Part shown: positions 53,401-64,000 of the stretch, in pieces
Numbering within the stretch: position 1 is the stretch's first letter
Layout of the letters: every line of letters starts with the position of its first letter
Source of the DNA: Ephydatia muelleri
Lineage: Eukaryota > Porifera > Demospongiae > Spongillida > Spongillidae
Length of the DNA stretch: 64,000 bases
Direction: 5' to 3'
Assembly: GCA_013339895.1 (NCBI GenBank)
Contig: JABACO010000022.1
Coordinates: forward strand, 62,001 to 126,000
Program-made: the position numbers and the translations under genes
The notes under the pieces: generated by a model
Databases searched by the model: none
What the model saw: only the letters and a program-made list of their open reading frames with translations
What the model was told of the DNA's origin: nothing

Positions 53401-56400
53401 CCCTAGGTGTCAACATTCCTGACACCTCATCTGTGGGTGCCCTAGGTGCCACCATTCCTGACACCTCATCTGTGGGTGCCCTAGGTGCCACCATTCCTGA
53501 CACCTCATTTGTGGGTGCCCTAGGTGTCACCATTCCTGACACCTCATCTGTGGGTGCCCTAGGTGTCACCATTCCTGACACCTCATCTGTGGGTGCCCTA
53601 GGCGTCACCACTCCTGACACCTCATCTGTGGGTGCCCTAGGCGTCACCATTCCTGACACCAGTCTTGCAAGTTGCATTGAGGGTGAGGCTTCACTCACCA
53701 CCTCCTCCATCATGGTACCTGCCAAGCAGAACCGACGGCAAGCTGCCACTGTGGCAAGAAGGGGAAGGTCGAAGGTGTTCAAGGCCCCGCGCAGTGCGTC
53801 TTCTGTGTCCAAGGAGGAGGAGAGAGCGTCCCTTGAGAGGATCCTGGGGAGGTTCAGGACTTCAGGGACCACTCCTGCTGTGGGGGGAGGACGTGTAGCT
53901 GCAAAGGGTAGTGATGGTCTTCCTTCTCGTCATGCTGGGCGGGCTTTAGTTGGGGTGCACACTCCTTGCCGGGCCTCTGTTGTTTCCACGCTGTGCACTG
54001 ATGGCAGTCTGGAGCCTGATGACTGCTCAACTTCGGTCGTCGCCACAGCTCCACCTGTCCTTGCTGTTGGCTTTGTAACTGCATCAGGGAAAAACCTTGT
54101 TGCATCGGTAAAAGCATTAGAGAAAGCTAAGGCTTTTGCAGCAAGCGTAGAAAGTGACCTGGGTTGTGGGAGTGCCACACTGGCCATGGATACAGCAGCA
54201 GTATGTGTCGGGATGGAAGGGGGTGATCCTGATAGAGCAGAGCTGTCTTCTACAGCTATGGAATGTGTTGTCACTATTCCCGCAGATAATTGGAGCCATG
54301 CTGCTGTGAAGGAAGATCTAGTACTAGGACGGGATGCTTCGCTATGCAGATCTCCTATAAGGGGTCGGAACAGGTCTGCTGTGGAAGGAGGGTCCAATCC
54401 AATTATCCAGATTCATGGATTCCGAACTGCGTCAGGAAAGACTCTAAGTGTGTCATCAGAGGCGCTCAACAAGGCTCAATCACTGATAGATGATGTGCCA
54501 GGGAAGATTAACCAATCTCCTGGATCATTTCAAAGCATACAGCCATTTGGTTTTCAGACTGCATCAGGAAAGACTTTAAGTGTGTCATCAGAGGCGCTCA
54601 AAAAGGCTCAGTCGTTGCTTGAAGATGTACCAGAGAAGATTAGCCCTGATCATGTGTCTTTTCAGTGCTTACAACCAGTTGGTTTTCAGACTGCATCAGG
54701 AAAGACTCTAAGTGTGTCATCAGAGGCGCTCAAAAAGGCTCAGTCATTGGTTGAAGATGTACCAGAGAAGATTAGCCCTGATCATGTGTCTTTTCAGTGC
54801 TTACAACCAGTTGGTTTTCAGACTGCATCAGGAAAGACTTTAAGTGTGTCATCAGAGGCGCTCAAAAAGGCTCAGTCATTGGTTGAAGATGTACCAGAGA
54901 AGATTAGCCCTGATCATGTGTCTTTTCAGTGCTTACAACCAGTTGGTTTTCAGACTGCATCAGGAAAGACTTTAAGTGTGTCATCAGAGGCGCTCAAAAA
55001 GGCTCAGTCATTGGTTGAAGATGTACCAGAGAAGATTAGCCCTGATCATGTGTCTTTTCAGTGCTTACAACCAGTTGGTTTTCAGACTGCATCAGGAAAG
55101 ACTTTAAATGTGTCATCAGAGGCGCTCAAAAAGGCTCAGTCATTGTTGAATGCTATTCCAGAGAACATTACCCAGTTCTCTGGGTCCATTCAGAGCATAC
55201 AGCCAGTTGGTTTTCAGACTGCGTCTGGAAAGACGCTCTGTGTGTCATCAGAGACTATTTCAAAGGTTGAAGAATTTGATGACCTGACTACCCTTGATAT
55301 GCACACAGAGGCTGTGCCTATAGATGAGGACTTCTTTGATGGACCTACAAACTCCCACACTGCACCTGTGAGGTTCCCTGGCGCATGCGGAGGCTCCTGG
55401 GTTGATACCGTCCCTGGCACAGAGCCACACAGTGTTCATCCTAGGAAAGACTTTGCTCTGGAGACAAGTGCTGTTAGTCGCTCTTTGTCTGCAGTTGGTA
55501 CAAGTGAATGCCCTTTGGATGGGGGAGGGATGGGCCTGGAGCTACTAGGAGGTTCAGTAATGGAACTGGTTATGGATGATGCAGATGTCCATCTTAGCAC
55601 CCAAGCTGTAAGCCACTTTCAAGACTTCTCGGATGAGGAAGAGCAGGGAAGTGAATCTGTCTCACCTCAGGTAGGCGGGGCTGGTCCCTTCCACTCTGCA
55701 CCACCCCACTCTGCCATGCCCTTCCATACTTCTGCCAATATTTTGAAAGGTGGAGTTGATCAAACGCCTCAAGAAGTGGTAGAACCTCACGAAGCATCCA
55801 GGATGGCTGCTGTTGACAGAATAGATTTGAATGTACAGCAGAGAAGTGTACCAAGTTATTTGATGGATGACCAGGGTGGAGGTGGTCATGGTGATGGTGT
55901 GCTGGATGGAGGTGATCATGGTGATGGTGTGATGGGTGGAGGTAGTCATGGTGATGGTGTGATGGGTGGAGGTAGTGACCATGGGGGAAGTGGCCATAGC
56001 ACTGATGATGTGAATTTAGAAGCACTCATAGATGAGAGTTATGGCTCAGCTGCCTGGCCCACCCAGCACTCTACCCATACCAGGCAGAAGACTGATGCTT
56101 GTAATGTTAGTATGAAGCAGCTAGACCTGGATGAATCCATGCTCAATGAGATGTTTGGTGACTTTGATGAGGTCCGTGAGTGCAACAGCCAACCTCTTCC
56201 CATGGTAACTGTGCTACCTCACAAGGACCCGCTTAAGGGTAATACAGCCCCACCTCTTCTTAAGGGTAATACAGCCCCACCTCTTCTTAAGGGTGATACA
56301 ACCCCACCTCTTCTTAAGGGTGATACAACCCCACCTCTTCTTAAGGGTAATACAACCCCACCTCCTCTTAAGGGTGATACAACCCCACCTCTTAAGGGTG

Positions 56401-59400
56401 ATACAACCCCACCTCTTCTTAAGGGTAATACAACCCTACCTCTTCTTAAGAGTGATATGACCCCACCTCCTCACAATGTCAATGACAGGGTGGCCTCAGC
56501 TTTGTCCAACAATGATGTCATGGGCTCACCTCCACACAGGGGAGGTATCACGACTTTGTCTCCTCTCAAGGGTGATGATATCGTCATGACCTCACCTCCC
56601 ATTGATTCCACTTTATTGGAAGCAGATAACACTTTCATCACCACGAGCCACCACCCTAAATCACCACCTTACAACATTGGGAGCGGGCCTAGGGAATGGC
56701 CTGAGGCTGAGGCAATCTCAATGAGTGCAAGCATGATAGAGGACGTAGTTGGCTCATGTGAGGCGTTCCTCAGCCAAAGAGGGGTGGGCCTACTCCAGGA
56801 TGAGCTAATGGAGACTGCAGTCAGTATGTCCCCAGGAGTGAGGATGAAGAAATCATCTGCAACAAGGGCTGTTGTCCTGGAGGGGCAGGGCGGGGTCAAA
56901 AATTTGGACGAAATGGCTGCCAAAGAGAGGGGCCTTTGCTGTGGAGAAGTGGACGTGAGGAGAGAGCATGGGGAAGTTGGAGATCGGGGGTCATGTGAGG
57001 GCATTGAGGAGATTGCAGAGCAAACATTGGCTGGTAAGGGGAAGTTGCAGAGAACAGAGGTGTGCAAGGAATGGTCGCAATGGGGTGATACTATGTCCCT
57101 ACAGTCTGTACATGACAATGAAGTGATGGGGTGCAAGGAAAAAGAAAACAAAGGAGATGGACAGAGCAATGAGAATGATGATGTAGCAGCAGCTGAGGGA
57201 GAAATAGTTGGGTTACAGCAGGCCATGGTGGAACATTGGTTCCCAACCTTAATGACTGCTGGAGGGAAGATAGTAGAGGTACAGCAGAGCTCCCTAGAAG
57301 CAGCAAGGGAGAGCCTTGGTTCAGCCCCAAAGCCCAGCTCCTTCCCAACCTTAATGACTGCTGGAGGGAAGATAGTAGAGGTACAGCAGAGCTCCCTAGA
57401 AGCAGCAAGGGAGAGCCTTGGTTCAGCCCCAAAGCCCAGCTCCTTCCCAACCTTAATGACTGCTGGAGGGAAGATAGTAGAGGTACAGCAGAGCTCCCTA
57501 GAAGCAGCAAAGGAGAGCCTTGGTTCAGCCCCAAAGCCCAGCTCCTTACCAACCTTAATGACTGCTGGAGGGAAGATAGTAGAGGTACAGCAGAGCTCCC
57601 TAGAAGCAGCAAGGGAGAGCCTTGGTTCAGCCCCAAAGCCCAGCTCCTTCCCAACCTTAATGACTGCTGGAGGGAAGATGGTAGAGGTACAGCAGAGCTC
57701 CCTAGAAGCAGCAAGGGAGAGCCTTGGTTCAGCCCCAAAGCCCAGCTCCTTCCCAACCTTAATGACTGCTGGAGGGAAGATGGTGGAGGTACAACAGAGC
57801 TCCCTAGAAGCAGCAAGGGAGAGCCTTGGTTCAGCCCCAAAGCCCAGCTCCTTACCAACCTTAATGACTGCTGGAGGGAAGATGGTGGAGGTACAGCAGA
57901 GCTCCCTAGAAGCAGCAAGGGTGAGCCTTGGTTCAGCCCCAAAGCCCAGCTCCTTACCAACCTTAATGACTGCTGGAGGGAAGATGGTGGAGGTACAGCA
58001 GAGCTCCCTAGAAGCAGCAAGGGAGAGCCTTGGTTCAGCCCCAAAGCCCAGCTCCTTACCAACCTTAATGACTGCTGGAGGGAAGATGGTGGAGGTACAG
58101 CAGAGCTCCCTAGAAGCAGCAAGGGAGAGCCTTGGTTCAGCCCCAAAGCCCAGCTCCTTACCAACCTTAATGACTGCTGGAGGGAAGATGGTGGAGGTAC
58201 AGCAGAGCTCCCTAGAAGCAGTAAGGGAGAGCCTTGGTTCAGCCCCAAAGCCCAGCTCCTTTCCAACCTTAATGACTGCTGGAGGGAAGATGGTAGAGGT
58301 ACAGCAGAGCTCCTTAGAAGCAGCAAAGGAGAGCCTTGGTTCAGCCCCAAAGCCCAGCTCCTTCCCAACCTTAATGACTGCTGGAGGGAAGATGGTAGAG
58401 GTACAGCAGAGCTCCCTAGAAGCAGCAAGGGCGAAGGTTCATTTGGCTGGGTCCCATGTTCATGACTGTGTTGGTATAGTATCAGGGTCAGCTCAATTCA
58501 TTGCAAATCTCTCTGAGCCCTCTGGCAGAACTTCAATGTACATTAATTCAATTGATGCTGCACTGCAGCAGATTATTGAGTCAGCCACTGAACTGCCGGA
58601 TCAATTTCATCTTCAGCCCACAGCAGTTACTGACCTCTCCAGCTGTCAAAAGGCAGAGAAAGAGCCAGTCGGAACCCCTGTGGGGTTTCAACCAGTCAGA
58701 GGCAAAGGCGCGACTCTATCTGAAATGGTTCCTAGTAATTTCAGGGAATTATTGAGGACTTGTGGCTCTACTGAATCAGGTTAGTTCACTGCATAGCTAT
58801 GGCCTTATGCTGCACACTTTCTTGAGATGCTGGAGTGCATCGAACTTCAAACGTTGAAGTTTGATTGAGTGGACTGCACTCTTACTTTAGCTTGTTGTAT
58901 GCAAATATTTGGGGTTTCCCCTTCGTGTCATTCTATTATGTGTGGTCCATGCGGCCATATGTGCAGGTTGCCTTGGGAGGGGGAGGGGAGGGGGGGGGGG
59001 CTATTCTGTACCCTCAGTAAATGCTATCAGTGTTTTGCACATTAGTTCAGTGCAGATCAAGAACGTCAGGTCCCCAGTCTCTCCGGTCATCCTTTACATA
59101 GCTATCACTGTACATTTTGCTAATCATATCTAAATCATTGAAAGTTTCATAGCATCATATGTCTACTCTCTCCTCAGAGCACACTTCTGATTCTTCTGCC
59201 AACCAGTTTTCAGTCAGGCACTCTGCCGCTGCTGTCATGCTCACCAACGATAGCAGCCATCAACCACATGTGTGTATCACATGGGGCAGTGAGGGGCCAA
59301 GGTCCCTAGCCTCAGGGGGCAGTGGGGGGTTGAGGTCCCTAGCCTCAGGGGGCAGTGGGGGGGCCAAGGTCACTAGCCTCGGGGGGCAGTGAGGGGCCGA

Positions 59401-59721
59401 GGTCCCTAGCCTCAGGGGGCAGTGGGGGGCCGAGTCCCCTAGCCTCGGGCAGCAGTGGGGGGCCGAGGTCCCTAGCCTCAGGGGGCAGTGGGGGGCCGAA
59501 GTCCTTAGCAATGAAAGTGGAAGAGCGTTACAACCTGTGTTCAAGGCATGCACAGGTGGTAGCAAACCCAGAGTGGTGCCTTCAAGAGATATCCAAGGTA
59601 AGTGTGGTGTGTGTGTGTGTGTGGTGTGTGTGTGTGTGTGTGTGGTGTGTGTGTGTGTGTGGTGTGTGTGTGTGTGGTGTGTGTTGTGTGTGTGTGTGTG
59701 TGTGTGTGTTGTGTGTGTGTG

Positions 59722-59754
<33 letters not shown>

Positions 59755-62700
59755 CGTGCGTGCGCGCGGAAGTGCATGCATGTGTGGGTGGGTGGGTGTG
59801 GGTGGTTCCATAGGTCGACTGTGTGTCATGTCGTCATGGTTTGGCCTGTACAGAAATGTGGGTTACAAATCTTTTGCTGTAAAGTACATGTAGAATGGTG
59901 TGTCATGGGTGTTGTATGTGTGAGACAGTGCTGGAAGGATGTAATATGGGGGGGGAGAAGCCAAAATAGACAGTGGAGATGCCATTTGTGTATGGCATGC
60001 ATACACGTATTTGGTATATCGCCACTATGAATTGTGAACACCCTTCTGCGTAGTGTTTATGTAGAGTAATACTGGACTTGGGCATGGTGTGTTGTTACAT
60101 GTCAGTGTGCCTTCAGTCCCTGACTTAGTTTCTACTTGTACAGCTCATTCACGAACATTTCCTGAAGCCAGAGGGTTAGTCCTCATCACCTGAAGGTCAG
60201 TACCCTCCTTTCCTCCTCCTCCTCCTCCCCTCCTTACCTCTACCCTCCTTTCCTCCTCTCCTCTCCCCTGCCCCTCCTCCTCCCTTCTACACTCCTCAAG
60301 GTCTCACTCCTCTTTCTCTCCGTTCTCCTCCCGTTCCCATCCCCTCCTTCCCTCCTCCTTCCCTCCTCCTTCCCTCCTCCTTCCCTCCTCCTTCCCTCCT
60401 CCTTCCCTCCTCCTTCCCTCCTCCTTCCCTCCTCCTTCCCTCCTCCTTCCCTCCTCCTTCCCTCCGCCTTCCCTCCTCCTTCCCTCCTCCTTCCCTCCTC
60501 CTTCCCCTCCTCCTTCCTCCTCCTTCCCTCCTCCTTCCCTCCTCCTTCCCTCCTCCTTCCCTCCTCCTCCCTCCTCCTTCCTCTCCTCCTCGCTCTCCTC
60601 CTCCCTCCCTTCCCTCCTCCTTCCTCCTCCTTCCTCCTCCTCCCTTCCTCCTTCCTCCTCCGCTCCTCCTCTCCTCCTCTCCTCCTACCTCCTTCTCCGC
60701 CTTCCCTTCTTCTTTCCTCTCCTTCCCTCCTTCCTCCTTCCCTCCTCCTCCTCGTCCTCACCTTCCCTTCCCTTCCATTCTTCTTGTCCTCTCCTTCCTC
60801 CTCCTCTTCCTCCGTCCTTCCCTCCTGCCCTCCTTCTCCGTCCTCCTCGCCCCTCCGTCCTCCTTCCCCCTCCGCCTCCTTCCTCCTCCTCCCCTCCCTC
60901 CTCCTTCTGCACTTCTCCTCTTCCTTCTCTTCCTCATCACCATCCCCATCCTCCTCAGGCACCTTGTGTGATGGCCCTCAGAGGAAATCAAGGAAGCCCT
61001 GGTGACAGTGCAAGAAGACATGCTTACATGGGAACAGCCATCACTCAGGTACAGTCCCTTATACAAAACGTTCCAACCTTGATGTTAATGCTAATTTAGG
61101 TAGCCAGCATGTAGGATTTGATTTCATCATGCCACAAACCCATTCTGTCGACAGCTCAACTCCCTATAGAGAGTGCAAGCCTCTTCCACGACGATCCTTT
61201 CAGTATGGAGACCCCTCAAATGTGCGTGCTGTCTCGGGACCATGTGGCAACGCCCAGCACATCACTCCACTGAAGCCACCTCCCATTGGTGGGTGTGGCA
61301 CTCAGGTGAGACAAAAATGTACTGCACCGCGAAGGAAGATGTTGCTAGATGGGAACAGTACAGTCCAACAGTCTGGGAACAGTACAGTCCAACAGTCTGG
61401 GAACAGTACAGTCCAGCAGTCTCAGATCAATACAGTCCAACAGTCTGGAAACAGTACAGTCCAGCAGTCTCAGATCAATACAGTCCAACAGTCTGGGAAC
61501 AGTACAGTCCAACAGTCTCAGATCAATACAGTCCAACAGTCTGGAAACAGTACAGTCCAACAGTCTCGAAACAGTACAAGCCAGCAGCTCCCAGACTCAA
61601 ACGTGAAACAAGAGAGTTTGAAAACAGCACAAAGTCCAAAATGGAACAAGTTATCATCAACGCCTGTACCAAAGACAACTCTGTCATCTGCTCCAACGCC
61701 CTCCCCTCCTCCCCCCACTCACCCAGGCTCCAGCGGTCCCCAACAAACAAAAAGCACTGATGTGCCAGTCCTCAGTGATGGTCGTGGGATGGGTCCCCCT
61801 CACAGTGATGGTCGTGGGATGGGTCCCCCTCTCAGTCCAATCACCCTCAGCCAGATCACGTTCCTTGAGCTCAGCATGCATGAGGACGACCCCACCCCCC
61901 TCACTCCCTTCACCTCCACCTCCATGATGGCAGACCAGGTTTTGTGTGACTTCGGTTTGAAGGAGATGACAGAGCAGGACTTGAGGGAGTTCAGTGAGTG
62001 CTCCACCCAAGACCCCTCTCTGTGCGCAACAACAAACACCCCCTGCGACACCAGTCGCGCTGACGAGGCTCACCCTAAATTGCACTACATCGAAACTGAA
62101 ACCCAAACTACATCACACAACCTCTCTGGTGATTTTGTTTCATCCAAGTCTGACAACCCTGCGGTCACACCTGTCAGGCTGCATGGCAACAAGCCACACC
62201 CTTCCATACTTCATTTCCCGGCAACCCGTCCTACCTCATCCTCTGCGTCCCGTGCCCCCCAGGTGGGCACCCTCCTAGCCATGAAGCTGACCCACCCTCA
62301 CAGCAGGGTACCTTTGAAAGCGGCCGTGTGTTGCGAAAGGCCGGGCCGCTACAGTAGCCAGCAGCTGGCCTTGCTGGGGGCGTGTCCTTCTGTTGCGGGC
62401 GTGACCTCGGCAACTGCTGGCGCCTATCGCTTCGTGGGAGCGCACCACTTCAGTGAAGGGGTGCAGAATGGGGGGGTGGAGGTGTGTGGGGGGGATGGAG
62501 CCATGGTGAAAGTCGGCAGAGATGGGATGCTGGGGGCTGCGGAGATGTGGGAGGCCTTCTCCCGTTCTCCCGGGGTTGACCAGGCCCTCGTTAGCCCCGA
62601 ATGGTTCTCCAACCACTACCGCTGGGTGGTGTGGAAGCTGGCGGCCATGGAGGTCAGCTTCCCCCACCGATTGGGCGGTCGTTGCCTCACCCCTGACTGG

Positions 62701-63951
62701 CTCATGCTACAGATGAAGTACAGGTACGACAGGGAGATAGACCTCGCCCAGCGTCCTGCCCTCAGGAAGATATGTGAAGGGGACGACGTACCCTCTCGCA
62801 CAATGATCCTCTGCGTCTCACACATAGACTATGACCTCATCCAGGGCCCCTCCCACCACCAGCAGGCCCAGGTCAGCTTCGGGAACGACAGCAAGCTGGC
62901 CTCGCCCCCTGACCCACCTTGCGTGGTGTTGACGGATGGCTGGTACTCGTTGCCCGGGATACTGGATGCCGCTCTGAAGCATGCCGTCAGGAGGGGCGTG
63001 GTCCGCGTGGGCACCAAGGTGATCACCAGTGGGGCGGAGCTCGTGGGTGGCTCTGGTCCCACCCACCCATTGGAGGCCCCGCCTACCCTGGCCCTGAAGC
63101 TCTCGGCCAACTCCACGCGCCGCGTGCGTTGGTTTGCGAGACTTGGGTATCACCGTTCTCCCCTCCCCATCCGTGTTCCCCTGGAGTCCACGCTTCCCAC
63201 TGGCGGGCTGGTGGGGAACACGGAGGTGCTGGTTGTCCCGCGTGTACCCGCCCGTATTCATGGAGCGGGTGAGGGAAGGGGGCGTGGTCTTTAGGAGCAG
63301 GAGGGCGGAGGAAGGGGCGGAGTCGCTGTACCAGGCCAGGAGGCAGCGGGAGATGGAGAAGGTGTACCAGAGGGTGCAGAGGGAGATGGAGGACGAAATG
63401 GCACGAGAAGGCATGGCCGTTTAACCCTCTATGTTTGCACGTCCTCCCTCGTCTGCTGTGATGTGATACCATGCATGTACTCATGTAGCATGCCACACAC
63501 CAGGCACACACACCAGGCACACACACCAGGCACACACACCACACACACCACACACATTACACACACTAATACACACTGCACATACTCATACACACACTAT
63601 ACAGTACACACTACATACACACTACATACACACTACATACACACTACATACACACTGCATATACTGACAGTACACGCTAGTACAACATGGACACATACTC
63701 GTGTGCTATTCAAGCACACAAGTCTCACGCGTAGCACACATGGAGACCTATGCACACAGCGCACAAACTGTATACACACCACGCTGGCGACCTGTGGGAT
63801 ACCTGTGCCCCTCCCCTTTACAGAGGGTGGAGCCTCCAGAAGAAGGTCAAGACGTCTCGTAGCACTGCAGGCAAAGAATCATGTGACGTCACATGACCCG
63901 GAGGAGGTTTACGATGCCTTCATGAGTGCCGCTGATCCGCAGCAGTTTCAG
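47469..63951 (+). CDS. BRCA2: BRCA2, RAD51 mediator (partial, extends past window)
   Basis: Exons: 47469-47762, 49413-58779, 59178-59269, 59489-59597, 60144-60174, 60982-61048, 61108-63418 and 63826-63951; phases agree, ~4,130 aa here (human total 3418). Exon 47469 has AYSWSISMATPSD, matching the conserved SWSSSLATPP block of human BRCA2. The 9.4-kb exon holds the BRC motifs (FQTASGK type), basic nuclear-localisation-like stretches (ARKRRRFPGMRRGQKR, KKKRRIE), and several repeat arrays. Exon 61108 has the helical domain (NHYRWVVWKLAAMEVSFP, MKYRYDREID) and OB1 (LTDGWYSLPGILD, KLSANSTRRVRW). The last visible exon (LVALQAKN...EEVYDAFMSAADP) continues into OB2 outside the window. It loads RAD51 on ssDNA in homologous recombination. 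A one-base insertion in CCC at 63237-63239 breaks OB1. N-terminal exon(s) not found; the small exon 60144 and acceptors at 60982/61108 are less certain. Confidence 0.93.
47995..49130. repeat. Minisatellite, ~26-bp unit, ~40 copies, BRCA2 intron
   Basis: The unit is CTGATCATATGTGGTCTTGA plus TTGGTA, with frequent variants (TTC for TAC, CAGTGGTTG for CATATGTGG). It fills most of the 1.65-kb intron 47763-49412. GATCATATG palindromes recur in every copy. Confidence 0.92.
51680..52346 (+). repeat. In-frame repeat in BRCA2: 13-aa QDHTIGGLQTSDG x17
   Basis: A 39-bp unit (GGACTGCAGACATCAGATGG, CCAAGACCACACCATTGGA) in 17 copies, with only synonymous or rare changes (Ala for Thr, Leu for His). It follows a BRCA2 linker before the first BRC motif and encodes no known motif. 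Confidence 0.95.
52812..55290 (+). repeat. Nine canonical BRC motifs, seven in 44-aa tandem
   Basis: BRC1 (about 52812, GFRTASGRTISV), BRC2 (about 54066, GFVTASGKNLVA), then seven units whose GF codons begin exactly 132 bp apart at 54417, 54549, 54681, 54813, 54945, 55077 and 55209. The core is GFQTASGKTLSVSSEALKKA. Units 5-7 are near-identical, including the linker PEKISPDHVSFQ. The FxTA motif for RAD51 is kept in all nine (FRTA, FVTA, FRTA, FQTA). Confidence 0.95.
53265..53660 (+). repeat. In-frame repeat in BRCA2: DTSSVGALGVTIP x10
   Basis: A 39-bp unit in about ten copies plus a partial one, located between BRC1 and BRC2. Copies vary at one or two positions (VDAL, ATIP, VNIP, VTTP). Confidence 0.93.
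56228..56470 (+). repeat. In-frame Pro-rich repeat in BRCA2: LLKGNTTPP
   Basis: About nine copies of a 27-30 bp unit (CTTAAGGGTGATACAACCCC and CACCTCTT) encoding LKGD/N-TTPPL-type peptides, with one copy lacking a Leu codon. Confidence 0.9.
57240..58436 (+). repeat. Second BRC-like array: 34-aa unit x12 with LMTA core
   Basis: A 102-bp unit, 11 full copies plus a truncated one. The core is TAGGKMVEVQQSSLEAARES followed by LGSAPKPSSFP. Aligned to the canonical array it keeps TA.GK, V and the SL..A...L helix, but the Phe two residues before TA is replaced (FPTLMTAGGK gives LMTA rather than FQTA). Copies differ only at IV/MV, ARES/AKES/VRES/ARVS and FP/LP. Confidence 0.93.
59281..59488 (+). repeat. 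Minisatellite containing BRCA2 exon acceptor copies
   Basis: About six ~36-bp units of CCTCAGGGGGCAGTGGGGGG then CCGAGGTCCCTAG. The final unit runs into the exon at 59489 (CAG|TGG GGG GCC GAA GTC CTT AGC). Each upstream unit has the same CAG|TGGGGGGCC arrangement, so each carries an acceptor-like AG and a WGAEVPS-coding copy. Confidence 0.75.
59598..59790. repeat. (GT)n tract directly at a BRCA2 splice donor
   Basis: The donor CCAAG|GTAAGTGTGG continues straight into interrupted (GT)n, then GTGGGTGG. Confidence 0.88.
60197..60956. repeat. ~750-bp polypyrimidine (CCTTCCCTCCT)n intron tract
   Basis: Nearly uninterrupted C/T on the plus strand, with an 11-bp CCTTCCCTCCT period in the first half and irregular CTCCTC later. 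It ends at ...CCTCCTCAG before exon 60982. A strong candidate for triplex (H-DNA) or replication pausing. Confidence 0.9.
61345..61590 (+). repeat. In-frame repeat in BRCA2: GNSTVQQS x~10
   Basis: A 24-bp unit (GGGAACAGTACAGTCCAACA plus GTCT) with alternating QINTVQQS copies, just upstream of the helical domain. Confidence 0.92.
63419..63825. other. BRCA2 intron with CA-rich short repeats
   Basis: ACACACCAGGC and ACTACATACAC short repeats occupy about 63494-63660. The bounding splice sites are GCC|GTTTAA (weak donor) and CTTTACAGAG|GGT. The weak donor leaves some doubt about this junction. Confidence 0.6.
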
Positions 63952-64000
63952 GTGGGAGGAGAAGGGTTATAGTATTAGGGGGGGTGGTTGCGGTGTTGGA

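Noticed and set aside
57091-58465. 445-aa and 409-aa open frames over the 102-bp repeat
   Set aside because: Frame shadows of the BRC-like array; the BRCA2 frame is continuous through it.
60240-60962. 240-aa Glu/Arg/Gly-rich minus-strand open frame
   Set aside because: Translation of the polypyrimidine tract; low complexity.

Overview
The window is metazoan nuclear DNA, most likely from a sponge (Porifera) or another early-branching invertebrate. The evidence is multi-exon genes with GT-AG introns of about 60 bp to several kb, animal chromatin and repair genes (LSD1/KDM1A, BRCA2), a large beta-helix plus multi-TM receptor-like protein of a kind I associate with sponge gene families, and very dense foldback elements, minisatellites and (CA)n tracts. 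Species assignment is inference. Nothing looks bacterial: the one enzyme with a prokaryote-like domain (GHMP kinase) carries a spliceosomal intron.

Layout. 1-129: end of a coding exon from an unidentified plus-strand gene. 1141-1258: small foldback element. 2.1-5.1 kb: broken transposase-like gene. 5.93-8.32 kb: intronless membrane-anchored multicopper oxidase (+). 9.25-11.94 kb: three nested DNA elements (foldback > hAT > 0.9-kb TIR element). 12.74-14.74 kb: minus-strand GHMP-kinase/adenylate-kinase fusion whose only visible intron is almost pure CA repeat. 15-16.5 kb: satellite-like DNA. 16.9-22.3 kb: phase-compatible exons of an unidentified plus-strand gene, split by a 483-bp foldback and several minisatellites. 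22.9-23.4 kb: decayed Ulp1-like protease. 25.96-40.15 kb: LSD1/KDM1A on the minus strand, 15 proposed coding exons. 42.0-45.9 kb: minus-strand single-exon beta-helix/multi-TM protein. 47.5 kb to the right edge: BRCA2 on the plus strand, running off the window.

The most unusual content is in the two chromatin/repair genes. BRCA2 encodes about 4,130 residues inside the window although its N-terminus and OB2/OB3 are not included. It has nine canonical BRC motifs (seven in an exact 44-residue tandem array) plus a second array of twelve 34-residue BRC-like units with LMTA in place of FxTA, and four further in-frame repeat arrays. In LSD1, a minisatellite of about 1.3 kb fills one intron, and its unit is the last ~38 nt of the adjoining exon plus the splice donor. 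In BRCA2 a shorter array repeats an exon start with its acceptor. Together these suggest that exon edges have repeatedly seeded tandem repeats in this genome. A 2.2-kb transposon also lies 7 nt inside an LSD1 splice donor, and a one-base frameshift (CCC run) interrupts the BRCA2 OB1 domain.

The genes do not form an operon or pathway. LSD1 and BRCA2 are both nuclear, but their proximity is not evidence of joint function. Exon borders were derived by hand from GT/AG sites, reading-frame phase and remembered family conservation; no alignment was run.
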